This document shows, one piece after another, positions 17,354-26,358 of a DNA stretch of 64,000 bases (within the stretch, counting starts at the first letter, position 1; the number at the start of each line of letters is the position of its first letter). Origin of the DNA: CAVVFX01 sp963747535 (GTDB taxonomy: Bacteria; Acidobacteriota; Terriglobia; Bryobacterales; Bryobacteraceae); contig CAVVFX010000004.1 of the NCBI GenBank assembly GCA_963747535.1, forward strand, positions 1 to 64,000, given 5' to 3'. Position numbers and translations under genes: made by a program. Under the pieces are notes generated by a model. The model had not been told where the DNA came from. It ran no database searches and worked only from the letters and a program-made list of their open reading frames with translations.

Positions 17354-19861
17354 ACTGCACCGTTCCAAATCCAATTGTGGGGCGGGCGCCCTCGCCCGCT
17401 GCCGGCGCCCTCGCCGGCATTCCGCTCTGCCTCCTGTGCCTCCTCGCCTTGCCCGCTCTGCTGTTCGGCGAGACTGGATATGATGCCTGGCTGCGCTACG
17501 CGCCTACTGCCCAACCCGTATCGCTACCCGCTGTCGTCGCCACATCAGATGATTCTTTACTGACCGCCAGCGCGCGCCAGGAGTTGATTCGCGGTGTCCG
17601 CGGCATGCTCGGCAAGACGCTACGCGTCGAGACCGGCGAACCCACCGAGAGCGCCATCGTCCTCCGCGCCGATGAGACTGCACCCGTAGACGGGTATTCG
17701 TTGCGGGCCACAACTATTGGCGGATTCCGCTGCCTCGTGATCTCCGGAAACGGCCGCGGCGTGCTGTACGGCGTGTTTGCCCTGTTGCGCAAGATCGCGC
17801 TGGGCCAGCCGATCGCGAATCTCGATGAGCGGGACGCTCCCTACGCTCCGGTGCGCTGGGTCAACCATTGGGACAACCTCGATGGAAGCATTGAACGCGG
17901 TTATGGCGGACGTTCGATTTTCTGGGAAAACGGGAAAGCGCGTGAGGATCTCGGCCGCGTCTCCGACTACGGCCGCCTGCTGGCTTCGATTGGAATCAAC
18001 GCGTGCTCGATCAACAACGTGAATGCCGACCGCCGCATCCTGACTCCGGAATTCTTCCCGCAGATCGCCCGCATCGCCGCGGCGTTCCGTCCGTGGGGAG
18101 TGAAAGTTGTCATCTCGGTCGACTTCGGAAGTCCGCAATCGATCGGCGGGCTCGATACCTTCGACCCGCTCGATCCAAAGGTGGCGGCGTGGTGGAAGAC
18201 GCGAGTCGACGAACTATATGCTGCCGTACCTGACCTCGGCGGGTTCGTCATGAAGGCGGATTCCGAAGGCCGCGTCGGCCCGTCGGCGTATGGCCGCACG
18301 CACGCCGACGCCGCCAATGTGGTGGCGCGCGCACTGGCCCCGCATGGCGGGCTCATCTTCTATCGCGGCTTCGTCTACGACCACCACATGGACTGGCGCA
18401 ATCTGAAGAACGATCGCGCGCGCGCCGCCTATGACAATTTCCACGATCTCGACGGCAAGTTCGACGATAACGTCGTCATCCAGATCAAGCACGGGCCGAT
18501 CGATTTCCAGGTGCGGGAACCGGCTTCTCCGTTATTCGGAGCGCTGGAGAAAACCAACCAGGCGATCGAACTGCAGATCACCCAGGAGTACTTCGGACAG
18601 GCTCGCCAAACGGTCTTTCTCGTCCCGATGTGGAAAGAGACGCTCGATTTCAATATCCGCGAGGCTACACCGGTGAAGGCGATCGTCGCCGGTAAGACAT
18701 TCAAGCGGCCAACCGGCGGATTCGTCGGCGTCTCCAACGTTGGACTCGACGATAACTGGCTCGGCAATCATCTGTCGCAGGCCAATCTCTACGGGTTCGG
18801 GCGGCTCGCATGGAAGCCGGATCTCACGGCTCGCGCCATCGCTGGTGAATGGACTCGTCTCACATTCGGCAATGATCCTGAAGTCGAGAAGACCGTCGAT
18901 AACTCTGCAACTGACGTCGTGGCGCACCTTTGAAAACTACACCGGCCCGTTGGGACTTCAAACGTTGACCGACATCGTGGGCAACCATTACGGCGTCGCG
19001 GTGGAAGCGTCGGAGAACAACGGCTGGGGCCAATGGCATCGTGCGGACGATAAGGGTGTCGGGATGGACCGGACTGTTGCCACGGGCACGGGCTACATCG
19101 GTCAGTATCGTCCGGAAGTTGCGCGGCTCTATGAATCGCTCGCTGCCTGCCCGGACGACCTGCTCCTCTTCATGCACCACGTCCCCTACACGTACATCCT
19201 GCACGATGGCAAGACCGTCATTCAATATATTTACGATTCGCACTACGAGGGTGCGGATGCCGCGGAGAGTTACGTTAGCGATTGGCAGGCGCTCAAAGGC
19301 CGCATCGACGATCGGCGTTACGGGCAAGTTCTCGCGCAACTCGAGTACCAGGCGGGACAGGCGCAGGTGTGGCGCGATGCGGTGGTCACGTGGTTTTGGA
19401 AGATTTCGGGTATCCCCGACGCGAAAGGCCGCGCGGGCCATCACCCCGGCCGTATTGAAGCCGAGTCGATGCAACTCGACGGCTACACGGCGCAGGCGGT
19501 CAAGCCCTGGGAAGCTGCGTCCGGCGGAACGGCGATTGTCTGCGCGGCTGCGAAATGCACGGCCGGGACGTCCTACGATGGCGCTCCGGGATGGTATACG
19601 CTGCGGGTCCGGTATTTCGATATGCCTGTTGGCGTCGCCAAATTCCGGCTGTTTGTCAATGAGCAGCAGATCGACGAATGGGCCGCGTCCGATCGCTTCC
19701 CGGCCAGAAAGCTCGACGCCTCCTCTTCGACCCGCCGGGAGATCGGAGGCATTGCCTTACGCAAGGGTGATCACATCCGCATCGAAGGTAGACCGGATGG
19801 CAATGATCCCGCAGCCCTCGATTATCTCGAAATTCTGCCGGGCCCGGGGACACCACGCTGA
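17350..19861 (+). pseudogene. aguA: GH67 alpha-glucuronidase with one internal frameshift
   Basis: Frame 1 runs 17350-18897 (516 residues) and the homologous sequence continues in the next frame from 18899 to 19861 (about 320 residues), so one surplus base near 18898 breaks the gene; read straight, it stops at 18933. The catalytic domain lies before the break: acid Glu306 (KADSEG), base candidates Asp372/373 (GKFDDNVVIQ) and Glu413 (LQITQEYFG), as in GH67 enzymes that release 4-O-methyl-glucuronic acid from xylan oligomers. After the break come SWRTFENYTGPLGLQTLTDI and a C-terminal sugar-binding-like domain. The hydrophobic stretch at about 24-41 is a signal peptide, preceded by residues coded by two GC-rich hairpins. 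It is either a real lesion or a sequencing error; the C-terminal part is well preserved. Confidence 0.85.
17377..17418 (+). repeat. Double hairpin repeat inside the alpha-glucuronidase 5' end
   Basis: Two consecutive perfect 7-bp hairpins, GCGGGCG-CCCT-CGCCCGC (17382-17399) and GCCGGCG-CCCT-CGCCGGC (17401-17418), follow GTGGGGC. The lead matches that of the intergenic repeats elsewhere in the window, but this copy is translated in frame just upstream of the signal peptide. Confidence 0.65.
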
Positions 19862-19867
19862 AACGCT

Positions 19868-20575
19868 CTACCTACGCGCGTTTGAGTTGTGGTCCGGCGG
19901 CGCAGGATCGACGCGCACAGTGATGTATTCCGAGGGGGTCGTAATGGTTCGGGTCTCAACTCTATCTTTACATTCAGAATCACTGCTATTCCACGAGCCA
20001 TCGAAGAAATTACCGCCGCAAAACTTCGAGGCCGCCCCATCAACTACCGTTCGTTGTACGGGAACGCGGTAGGTTTTCACCTCGAATAAGCCTGCGGCGT
20101 CGGCCTTGGTTAACCTGTGTTCGGCGAGCTCTTTGATTACAGCCGGGCTGAGTTCTTCCGGGCGAAGATACACGCTGAAGGTGAAATAACCGTTCCCGTA
20201 CTCGTCCGACGCCATGCCTGTCCCGCGATACGAATAGGTGACTCGATAAGCGGGTGAAGGTGACGCAAGTTGGCTGTGGGGGCAATACATCGATCCGCCG
20301 GAATCTCGACTGGCCGCCGCTTCACACGCACGCTGGTCCATCGTTGACTTCATTTGCGTAGCCACCATGACCATCCTGACTCCTTCAAATTTGATGGACG
20401 ATAGCTCGACGCCTTGCGGGATATGGGCAATATGCGTGAAAGGCCGCAGTTCTACGACGCTTACTGTGATCGATTCTGTGTTGTGTGATTTCGGTGGCAG
20501 CTCGCCGGCCATCACCGGCATTGCGCTAAGCACACTGATCAATGCAGGATTTAGAACTCGTCTCCGTTTCGGCAT
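19868..20575 (-). CDS. Secreted protein of unknown family
   Basis: 235 residues beginning with a basic segment and a weak signal peptide (ALISVLSAMPVMAG). The mature part contains four to five Cys that could form disulfides (RACEAAAS, MYCPHS, FCGGNF, SECKDR) and ends in a polar tail. I do not recognise the family. It faces the alpha-glucuronidase convergently, with six bases between the stop codons. Confidence 0.65.
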   Translation of the reverse strand: MPKRRRVLNPALISVLSAMPVMAGELPPKSHNTESITVSVVELRPFTHIAHIPQGVELSSIKFEGVRMVMVATQMKSTMDQRACEAAASRDSGGSMYCPHSQLASPSPAYRVTYSYRGTGMASDEYGNGYFTFSVYLRPEELSPAVIKELAEHRLTKADAAGLFEVKTYRVPVQRTVVDGAASKFCGGNFFDGSWNSSDSECKDRVETRTITTPSEYITVRVDPAPPDHNSNARR

Positions 20576-20798
20576 TCCAATTCTCCTGGTTGTGTCTTAC
20601 GAGCTGGGGCCGCCGACACTCGACGCAGAGATTGAAGCTGGGACCGACCGGCGGTTGTTACATCTCGGTTACAGAATAGCGACAATATGGTTACAGGTCA
20701 AGACCTTTTTGGAGGCGCGGCCTGAGTGCGGGCACAAGTGTGCATGCCGATGGGACGAACTGGCCCGTCAGTCGCACTGCAGTTTAGCGAGGAAGGTA
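20576..20798. other. Intergenic gap
   Basis: 223 bases upstream of the minus-strand secreted protein and downstream of the dipeptidase. No RNA gene or repeat was recognised. Confidence 0.4.
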
Positions 20799-21854
20799 TT
20801 AGCTGTTAGACCAGGCGTTTTCGAACAGGCGCATCCAGTTGGCGTAAAAGATACCTGCGATATCCTTTTCGCTGTACCCGCGGCGATGCAGGATGTCAGG
20901 GATCTTCTGCAGATCCGCGATCGTGTTCAGATCCGTAGGCGTCTGCTCGGTGCCGTAGCCGCCGTCAAGATCGCTGCCGATGGCCACATGGCGAACATTG
21001 CCGGCTAACTGGCAGATGTGATCGATCTGATCGACTACGGACTCGAGAGTAGCCGTGTTCGGTGTAGTGATCTTCCAGTCCGGAACCAGCATCCACGCGT
21101 CGAACACGGCGCCGATCACGCCATCGCGCTCCACAATCGCGCGCACCTGATCGTCACTGTACTGGCGGTCTCCGGGGACCAGGGCGCGGCAGTTGTTGTG
21201 GCTCGCCAGCACCGGCCCGCGAAAGATGGAAAGCGCCTCCCAGAAGCTCTCGTCGGCCATGTGGGTGAGGTCGAGGATCATGCCGCATTCTTCCATTCCG
21301 CGCAACAGGTCGCGGCCCTTCGCGGTCAGCGGGCCGGAGCAACCGGTCCCGTGAGCGTAAGCGCTAGGGCCATAGTGAGCCAGTCCCAGGGCGCGCAGGC
21401 CATCGTCCCACCAGCGGCCGATGTGGGCAGGAGAAAGAATGGGATCGGCGCCTTCCATCGAGATGATGAAGCCGAACGGCGCGTCGGCGGTGCCCGACTC
21501 CCATTCCGCAAACGATCGCTTCAACCCTGCCAGGTCCGTTATCAGGCGGCAGACACCATCGTCGGCCAGCGCGCGATAGTAAGCCAGTTGCCCTTGCGCG
21601 ACAGAATAGGCGATCTCCTGCGTGCGGTAGTCGAGCATGCTGCGGCCCGTAGGATTGCAGCGGGCGAGCAGGGTGGCGATCGAGATGGCCACTTCGCCGC
21701 GCCGCATCTCGGGAAACGAGACCGTGTTAGTTCCGCGTCCCCGCTCCGTCATTCCGGTCTCGGCGGCGCGAATTTCATCGACGCTCAGGCGCAGATTGCG
21801 ATTCCACCCCAGGGCGTTCCAGGAGAGATCCAGGTGCGAGTCAAATATCAGCAT
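20799..21854 (-). CDS. Membrane dipeptidase-like peptidase, family M19
   Basis: A 351-residue protein with the M19 (renal dipeptidase) zinc ligands: His7 and Asp9 (DSHLDL), the bridging Glu in SMEGADP near 132, His in LTHMADESFWE and His in ASHNNCRAL. The YANWMRLF motif at the C-terminus is also typical. The family hydrolyses dipeptides, including D-amino-acid and some beta-lactam substrates. It has no signal peptide, so it is cytosolic here. It is coupled by an ATGA overlap to the RidA-like gene upstream; the pair could handle amino-acid intermediates. Confidence 0.9.
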   Translation of the reverse strand: MLIFDSHLDLSWNALGWNRNLRLSVDEIRAAETGMTERGRGTNTVSFPEMRRGEVAISIATLLARCNPTGRSMLDYRTQEIAYSVAQGQLAYYRALADDGVCRLITDLAGLKRSFAEWESGTADAPFGFIISMEGADPILSPAHIGRWWDDGLRALGLAHYGPSAYAHGTGCSGPLTAKGRDLLRGMEECGMILDLTHMADESFWEALSIFRGPVLASHNNCRALVPGDRQYSDDQVRAIVERDGVIGAVFDAWMLVPDWKITTPNTATLESVVDQIDHICQLAGNVRHVAIGSDLDGGYGTEQTPTDLNTIADLQKIPDILHRRGYSEKDIAGIFYANWMRLFENAWSNS

Positions 21855-22294
21855 CAGCTCTTCACCTCGAAGACCGCCTCGACTTCCACGGCCGCTCCCG
21901 TCGGCAGCGAGACGAAGCCCAGGGCGCTTCGCGCGTGATAGCCGTCGCCCTGTTTTCCAAAGACTTCGTGGAGCAGATCGGACGCGCCATTGATCACCAG
22001 GTGCTGTTCAATGAATTCCGGCGCGGAATTCACGCAGCCCAGCACTTTGATCACGCGCAGGCCATCGAGCGTGCCATGCGCGCTCCACACCGACTGTAAG
22101 ATCCTGGACGCGCATTCCCGCGCCGCCTGATACCCTTGTTCCGTCGTCACGCCCGCGCCCAGCTTGCCTTTAAGCGAACTCACGTGTCCTGACGAAATTA
22201 GCTGGTTGCCCGACCGGATGCAGAGGTTCAAATATCCGGGGGTAGTCTTCTCGAACTCTATCCCTAAAGATGCTGCTTTTTGTTGTGCACTCAT
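21854..22294 (-). CDS. RidA/YjgF family protein
   Basis: A 146-residue protein of the YjgF-YER057c-UK114 family, in the subgroup beginning KAASLGIEF with YLNLCIRSGNQLISSGHVS. The C-terminal stretch SALGFVSLPTGAAVEVEAVF is the conserved core of the trimer active site, though the Arg of canonical RidA (needed for imine hydrolysis) appears to be replaced at GFVSLP. I use the ATG at 22294 (MSAQQK). Its TGA overlaps the ATG of the dipeptidase. Only 21 bases separate its start from the divergent DUF1080 gene. Confidence 0.85.
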   Translation of the reverse strand: MSAQQKAASLGIEFEKTTPGYLNLCIRSGNQLISSGHVSSLKGKLGAGVTTEQGYQAARECASRILQSVWSAHGTLDGLRVIKVLGCVNSAPEFIEQHLVINGASDLLHEVFGKQGDGYHARSALGFVSLPTGAAVEVEAVFEVKS

Positions 22295-22315
22295 TCCAGT
22301 AACATCATATAGAAC

Positions 22316-23140
22316 ATGTACACCAGATTTTTCATCGCAACCCTTTTGCTCGCCGCCGCAGCAGCCGCGCAGACGCCGGCTCCCGCGCACACGGACCATA
22401 CTCTGGGCTACGACAATACGCCGTATCTGCCGGGAGGCAAATGGCGGGTTCACGATGTGACGCGGCCGCAGCCCACCGTGATCACGCCCGGCACGGAGCC
22501 GGGGCGTCCGCCTTCCGACGCGATCGTGCTCTTCGACGGCACCAGCCTGGCGAAGTGGGCCACGATGGTGAAGGGCCAACCCACCGAACCGAAATGGAAA
22601 CTGCAGGACGGCTACATGGAAGTGGTCGACAAAACCGGCGGCATCGAGACCAGGGACAAGTTTGGGGACATGCAGCTTCACCTGGAATGGGCCTCGCCGG
22701 CCGAAGTCAGGAGCAAGAGCCAGGACCGCGGAAACAGCGGGGTTCTGTTGATGGGCCGTTATGAGGTGCAGGTGCTGGATTCTTACGACAATCCCACTTA
22801 CGCGGATGGGGGTGCGGCCTCAATCTATGGGCAGTATCCGCCACTGGTGAACGCCGCCCGCAAGCCGGGTGAATGGCAGACGTACGATATCTTCTTCGAA
22901 GCTCCGCGCTTTGACGGCGAGAAACTGGTGAAGCCGGCGTATGTGACGGTGGTGTGGAACGGCGTACTGGTGCAGAACCACCGGGAGATCATCGGCGACA
23001 CGCCGCACGCCAAACTGGGGACGTACAAGCCCCATCCTGCCGAGTTGCCGCTGCAACTGCAGAATCACCATGGGGCGGTGAGGTATCGGAATATCTGGGT
23101 GCGGCGTCTGGCTCCGGATGCGGGGATAGCCGGAAGCTAG
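22316..23140 (+). CDS. Secreted DUF1080 protein (3-keto-disaccharide hydrolase-like)
   Basis: 274 residues with a signal peptide (FFIATLLLAAAAAAQ). The DUF1080 beta-sandwich begins near IVLFDGTSLAKW (about residue 72) and includes the typical DMQLHLEWASP, RGNSGVLLMGRYEVQVLDS and LQNHHGAVRYRNIW motifs. The family occurs in periplasmic or surface enzymes acting on 3-keto sugars, and is abundant in Acidobacteria and Planctomycetes. A second member is at 53.7 kb. It stands divergent from ridA. Confidence 0.88.
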   Translation: MYTRFFIATLLLAAAAAAQTPAPAHTDHTLGYDNTPYLPGGKWRVHDVTRPQPTVITPGTEPGRPPSDAIVLFDGTSLAKWATMVKGQPTEPKWKLQDGYMEVVDKTGGIETRDKFGDMQLHLEWASPAEVRSKSQDRGNSGVLLMGRYEVQVLDSYDNPTYADGGAASIYGQYPPLVNAARKPGEWQTYDIFFEAPRFDGEKLVKPAYVTVVWNGVLVQNHREIIGDTPHAKLGTYKPHPAELPLQLQNHHGAVRYRNIWVRRLAPDAGIAGS

Positions 23141-23178
23141 AGCGAGATGCTGCAGGCAGGAAGTTGCTGTCGGGAGAG

Positions 23179-24303
23179 CTACCGCATGTTGCCGGTGTGA
23201 CCCAGGGAGTAACGGCCGGGCTGCGGGTAGACGCATAAGCCGTGCGGGCCCAGGCCTACCGGTATGCGCTTGATCAGGTGGCCGTCGCCAGTGTCGATGG
23301 CGTACACTTCGCGATCGTAGCGTCCGGAGAGCCAGAACACTTTCCCGTCCGCGGAGACGTTGCCCATGTCCGGGCTGGTTCTCCCGGGGAGCACCCACTT
23401 CTTGATTAACTTGCGCGTCGCGAAATCGAGAACGGAAATGCTGCCCTCGCCCGGAGCGCGCCTTTCATTCGGCTGATGCCCGCGATTGGTAATGTATAGC
23501 AGCTTGGCGTCGCGGCTGGGATAGAGGCCGTGCGCGCCGATGCCGGTCTCGATGAAACCAGATTTGGTAAACGAGTCGCCGTCCACCATCCAGATACCGT
23601 CCGACATCATGTCGGCAATGTAAAAGACCTTGCCGTCGGGCGACACCTTAACATCCTGCGGCATGGCGCCCTGCTTCAGTTCGAGATAGCCGACCACTTT
23701 CTGCTCCGCCACGTCGACTTTGACCACGCGTCCGGCAAACTCGCAGCTCGCGATGAGATAGCGTCCATCGACAGAAAAATCCATGTGATCGACACCCGCG
23801 CATTCCGGCACGCTCACCTGCTTCACCACTTTCACCATGTCATGGGGATCATGAAAATCAAGGCGTTTTTTACGCTCCGCGACCACAATGGCGAACTTGC
23901 CGTCGGGCGTGTAGTACATGTTGTAGGGGTCTTCGACATGAATAGTTTCGTGCTCTTTCCCGGTGGCGGGATCGATGCGCCGAATACTGTCGCCGTGGTC
24001 CGACAATACCCAGAGCGTCTTCAGGTCCCAGGACGGCGTCACGTGCTGCGGCTCCCGTCCCACCGGAAAGTGATTGACGATTTTGAAGGTCTTCGGATCG
24101 ATGACGTCTACCGTGTTGGACTTGGTATTTGGAACGTATACCAGCGCGGGAAAATTAGCGACTACCGGACTGAATTTATTGGCTGCATCCTCGGAATAGA
24201 CGTTGTGCGGATCGATGAGGGGCGGCATGCCCGGCAGCGCTCCTGCGGCTGCGAAGCTGCGCAACGCGAACAACGCGGCGGAAAAGAAGAGGCGGAATGT
24301 CAT
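23179..24303 (-). CDS. Secreted YVTN-type beta-propeller protein
   Basis: 374 residues with a signal peptide (FFSAALFALRSFAAAG). Seven-bladed propeller repeats of about 45 residues carry YVPNTKSNTVDVIDPKTFKI, SPDGKVFYIADM and LYITNRGHQP signatures. Such proteins bind ligands or partners, and some act as lactonases, but no catalytic metal site is evident. An operon with the S41 protease upstream (63-base gap) is possible. Confidence 0.83.
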   Translation of the reverse strand: MTFRLFFSAALFALRSFAAAGALPGMPPLIDPHNVYSEDAANKFSPVVANFPALVYVPNTKSNTVDVIDPKTFKIVNHFPVGREPQHVTPSWDLKTLWVLSDHGDSIRRIDPATGKEHETIHVEDPYNMYYTPDGKFAIVVAERKKRLDFHDPHDMVKVVKQVSVPECAGVDHMDFSVDGRYLIASCEFAGRVVKVDVAEQKVVGYLELKQGAMPQDVKVSPDGKVFYIADMMSDGIWMVDGDSFTKSGFIETGIGAHGLYPSRDAKLLYITNRGHQPNERRAPGEGSISVLDFATRKLIKKWVLPGRTSPDMGNVSADGKVFWLSGRYDREVYAIDTGDGHLIKRIPVGLGPHGLCVYPQPGRYSLGHTGNMR

Positions 24304-24366
24304 GGGTCTGGTTGGCGGCGGGCAGGACGCGAAAGGCGGTGGCCTGCCTAAGGAGAACGATCCGGG

Positions 24367-25989
24367 TTAACGGGCCGGGACGATGTTACGCACGATCACC
24401 TTCTTGGAATTTTCCAGAAGGAGCTTGGCCTTCGGCATGGCTTCCACGGCCTTGGCGATTTCCGGATCCTGCTGGATCTGTACCCGCTCGGACGCGTCTA
24501 CGTTGAACGCCGTGATGTACATTTCTTTCTTGAGCTGATCTTTCACCCACTGGTGATTTTCAGTGAACTCCGCCTCGGTGAAATGAACATCGTTCGACAA
24601 CAGAAACGCGTGGAAGTTGTTCACGATGGTTTCGTCGGGTTCCCAGCCTTGGGGCAGCTTGGGATTGGCCTGAGGTCCAAAGTACTCGGCTGAGAATTTG
24701 AAGAAGGCGAACTTGCGCAACACGTCGATCTGAAATTTGTTATATGGCTGCGCGACATACTTCTCGTCGGGGGTGATGCCGCCACCGCCGTAAACCGTAC
24801 GGCCGCTATCGGTCATCTTTTCGTCAGCCAGATTCTTCTGGTCCTTCTTGTTGGTGTAATACTCGAGGAACGAAATGTTGGAGTAGTCACGCTGGATCAG
24901 CCGTCCGCTAGGCGTGTAATAGTGCATGGTGGTGAGCGCCAGGCCGGCATTGTCGCTCAAACGCAACACTTCCTGAACCAGACCTTTTCCGAAGGTGGTT
25001 TCGCCTAGGATCCAGGCGCGGTCATGATCCTGCAACGCACCGGAAACGATCTCCGCGGCAGAAGCCGACCGCCGGTTCACCACAACCACAACAGGATATT
25101 CCTTGCCTCCATTGTTACTGCGCGCGGTGTATTCCTTGGTAGGCTTAACGCGGCCGCGGTCGCTGACCACGACCTGATTTTTCTTGAGGAAGTGTCCGGC
25201 GACCTCAATACCTTCATAGAGCAGCCCACCGGGATTCTCACGCAGGTCCAGGACCAGGCCCTGAATGTCCTTTTCGCCCAATCTTTTGAGGTTATCTTCC
25301 AGTTCTTTGCTGGTGTTTTCCTTGAACTGGTTCACACGGACGTAGGCGATTCCCGGGCGCAGCCAGAAGGCTTCCGAAACGCTGGGGCGCGGAATCTCCT
25401 CCCGGACAATGTCGACGGTGATCGGTTCGGTGACACCGCTCCGCGCGACGGTAACTCGCACATGCGTGTTGCGAGGTCCCTTCAGGAGCGTGGTAATCGC
25501 GGTGGTATCCAGGCCATCCACACTCTTGCCGTCGACCGCGGCAATCGCGTCGCCGGGGCGTAAGCCGGCCTTGTAAGCCGGAGATCCAACAAATGGCGCG
25601 ACCACTACGGTGCGCTTGCCGTCCGCTTTGACCGTCATGCCGGTGCCGAAGTAGGTCTCGCGGTTATCTTCCTGCATGGCCGCAAATTCTTTTGGATCGA
25701 AGAAATGCGAGTGCGGGTCGAGGGTGTTGAGCATCCCGGGGATGGCGCCCTCATAGATCGCGTTGTCGACTTTGGCAGGGTCGGCGAAGTTCGCTTCGAC
25801 GGTGCTGTAGAAGTTGCTGAAAGACTTGAGGCTTTGACCGACGGCTGCGGCCTCGGAAGATGAGGAATCCTCTGCAGGGTGACCCCGTTTAGACGGAGCA
25901 AGCTGCTGTGACACAGCCAGCTGAGCAATCGTAAGGGTGCAAAAAGGTACAACAAGGAAGATTAAGCGTCGGGTTGCGCGATGCATCAA
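24367..25989 (-). CDS. Carboxyl-terminal processing protease, S41 family
   Basis: 540 residues: signal peptide or membrane anchor at about 8-28, N-terminal helical region, PDZ domain at about 115-195 (GTGMTVKADGKRTVVVAPFV; GLRPGDAIAAVDG) and an S41 core at about 210-400. The catalytic Ser is in NRRSASAAEI (308-310) and the Lys in TTFGKGLVQ (335), as in CtpA/Prc. It acts in the periplasm on C-termini of damaged or precursor proteins. The long C-terminal extension (about 420-540) is also seen in acidobacterial homologs as far as I recall. Upstream lies a 370-base gap. Confidence 0.92.
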   Translation of the reverse strand: MMHRATRRLIFLVVPFCTLTIAQLAVSQQLAPSKRGHPAEDSSSSEAAAVGQSLKSFSNFYSTVEANFADPAKVDNAIYEGAIPGMLNTLDPHSHFFDPKEFAAMQEDNRETYFGTGMTVKADGKRTVVVAPFVGSPAYKAGLRPGDAIAAVDGKSVDGLDTTAITTLLKGPRNTHVRVTVARSGVTEPITVDIVREEIPRPSVSEAFWLRPGIAYVRVNQFKENTSKELEDNLKRLGEKDIQGLVLDLRENPGGLLYEGIEVAGHFLKKNQVVVSDRGRVKPTKEYTARSNNGGKEYPVVVVVNRRSASAAEIVSGALQDHDRAWILGETTFGKGLVQEVLRLSDNAGLALTTMHYYTPSGRLIQRDYSNISFLEYYTNKKDQKNLADEKMTDSGRTVYGGGGITPDEKYVAQPYNKFQIDVLRKFAFFKFSAEYFGPQANPKLPQGWEPDETIVNNFHAFLLSNDVHFTEAEFTENHQWVKDQLKKEMYITAFNVDASERVQIQQDPEIAKAVEAMPKAKLLLENSKKVIVRNIVPAR

Positions 25990-26358
25990 ATAACTCCAAC
26001 TGATCTAAGGGTACCAGTTTGTTAGGCGTTCGCGCTGTCCGCTTCGTTGCGCAGGAAATTGGGGCGTGCCAAACTACCCCGTGACACGGGCCTCCAAACG
26101 GATCTTGCAAAAAAAAAAATTACTAACTTTTTCACGCTCAGGTTCGTATCTAAGAACAACAGCAGAGCGAGTGCCTTAGAATGCAGGCATTCGTCCTCCA
26201 GCCGCTCGCGGTGTTACCCCCGCCGCGAGCGTTTCCTCGACCGGCTCGCGGGACACACGGCTTAAGCCCGGGTCCTTTGCGTGCCGGCAGACGGACTCAG
26301 CCCCATGCCCGGTCGCCGGTAGAGCCTATCGCATGGACTGGTAGAATCCCAAGAGTAC
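25990..26358. other. Divergent intergenic region with a strong hairpin
   Basis: 370 bases between the S41 protease and nadB. It contains an A11 run (about 26107-26117) and a 9-bp hairpin CGCTCGCGG / CCGCGAGCG (26203-26211, 26223-26231) followed by further GC-rich palindromic stretches. It must hold promoters for both genes. A structured leader or a small RNA is possible, but I could not assign a family. Confidence 0.45.

Noticed and set aside
26160..26340. Possible 6S-like or other structural RNA before nadB
   Set aside because: Hairpins are present, but no known consensus (6S, SRP, tmRNA, riboswitch) could be matched by eye.
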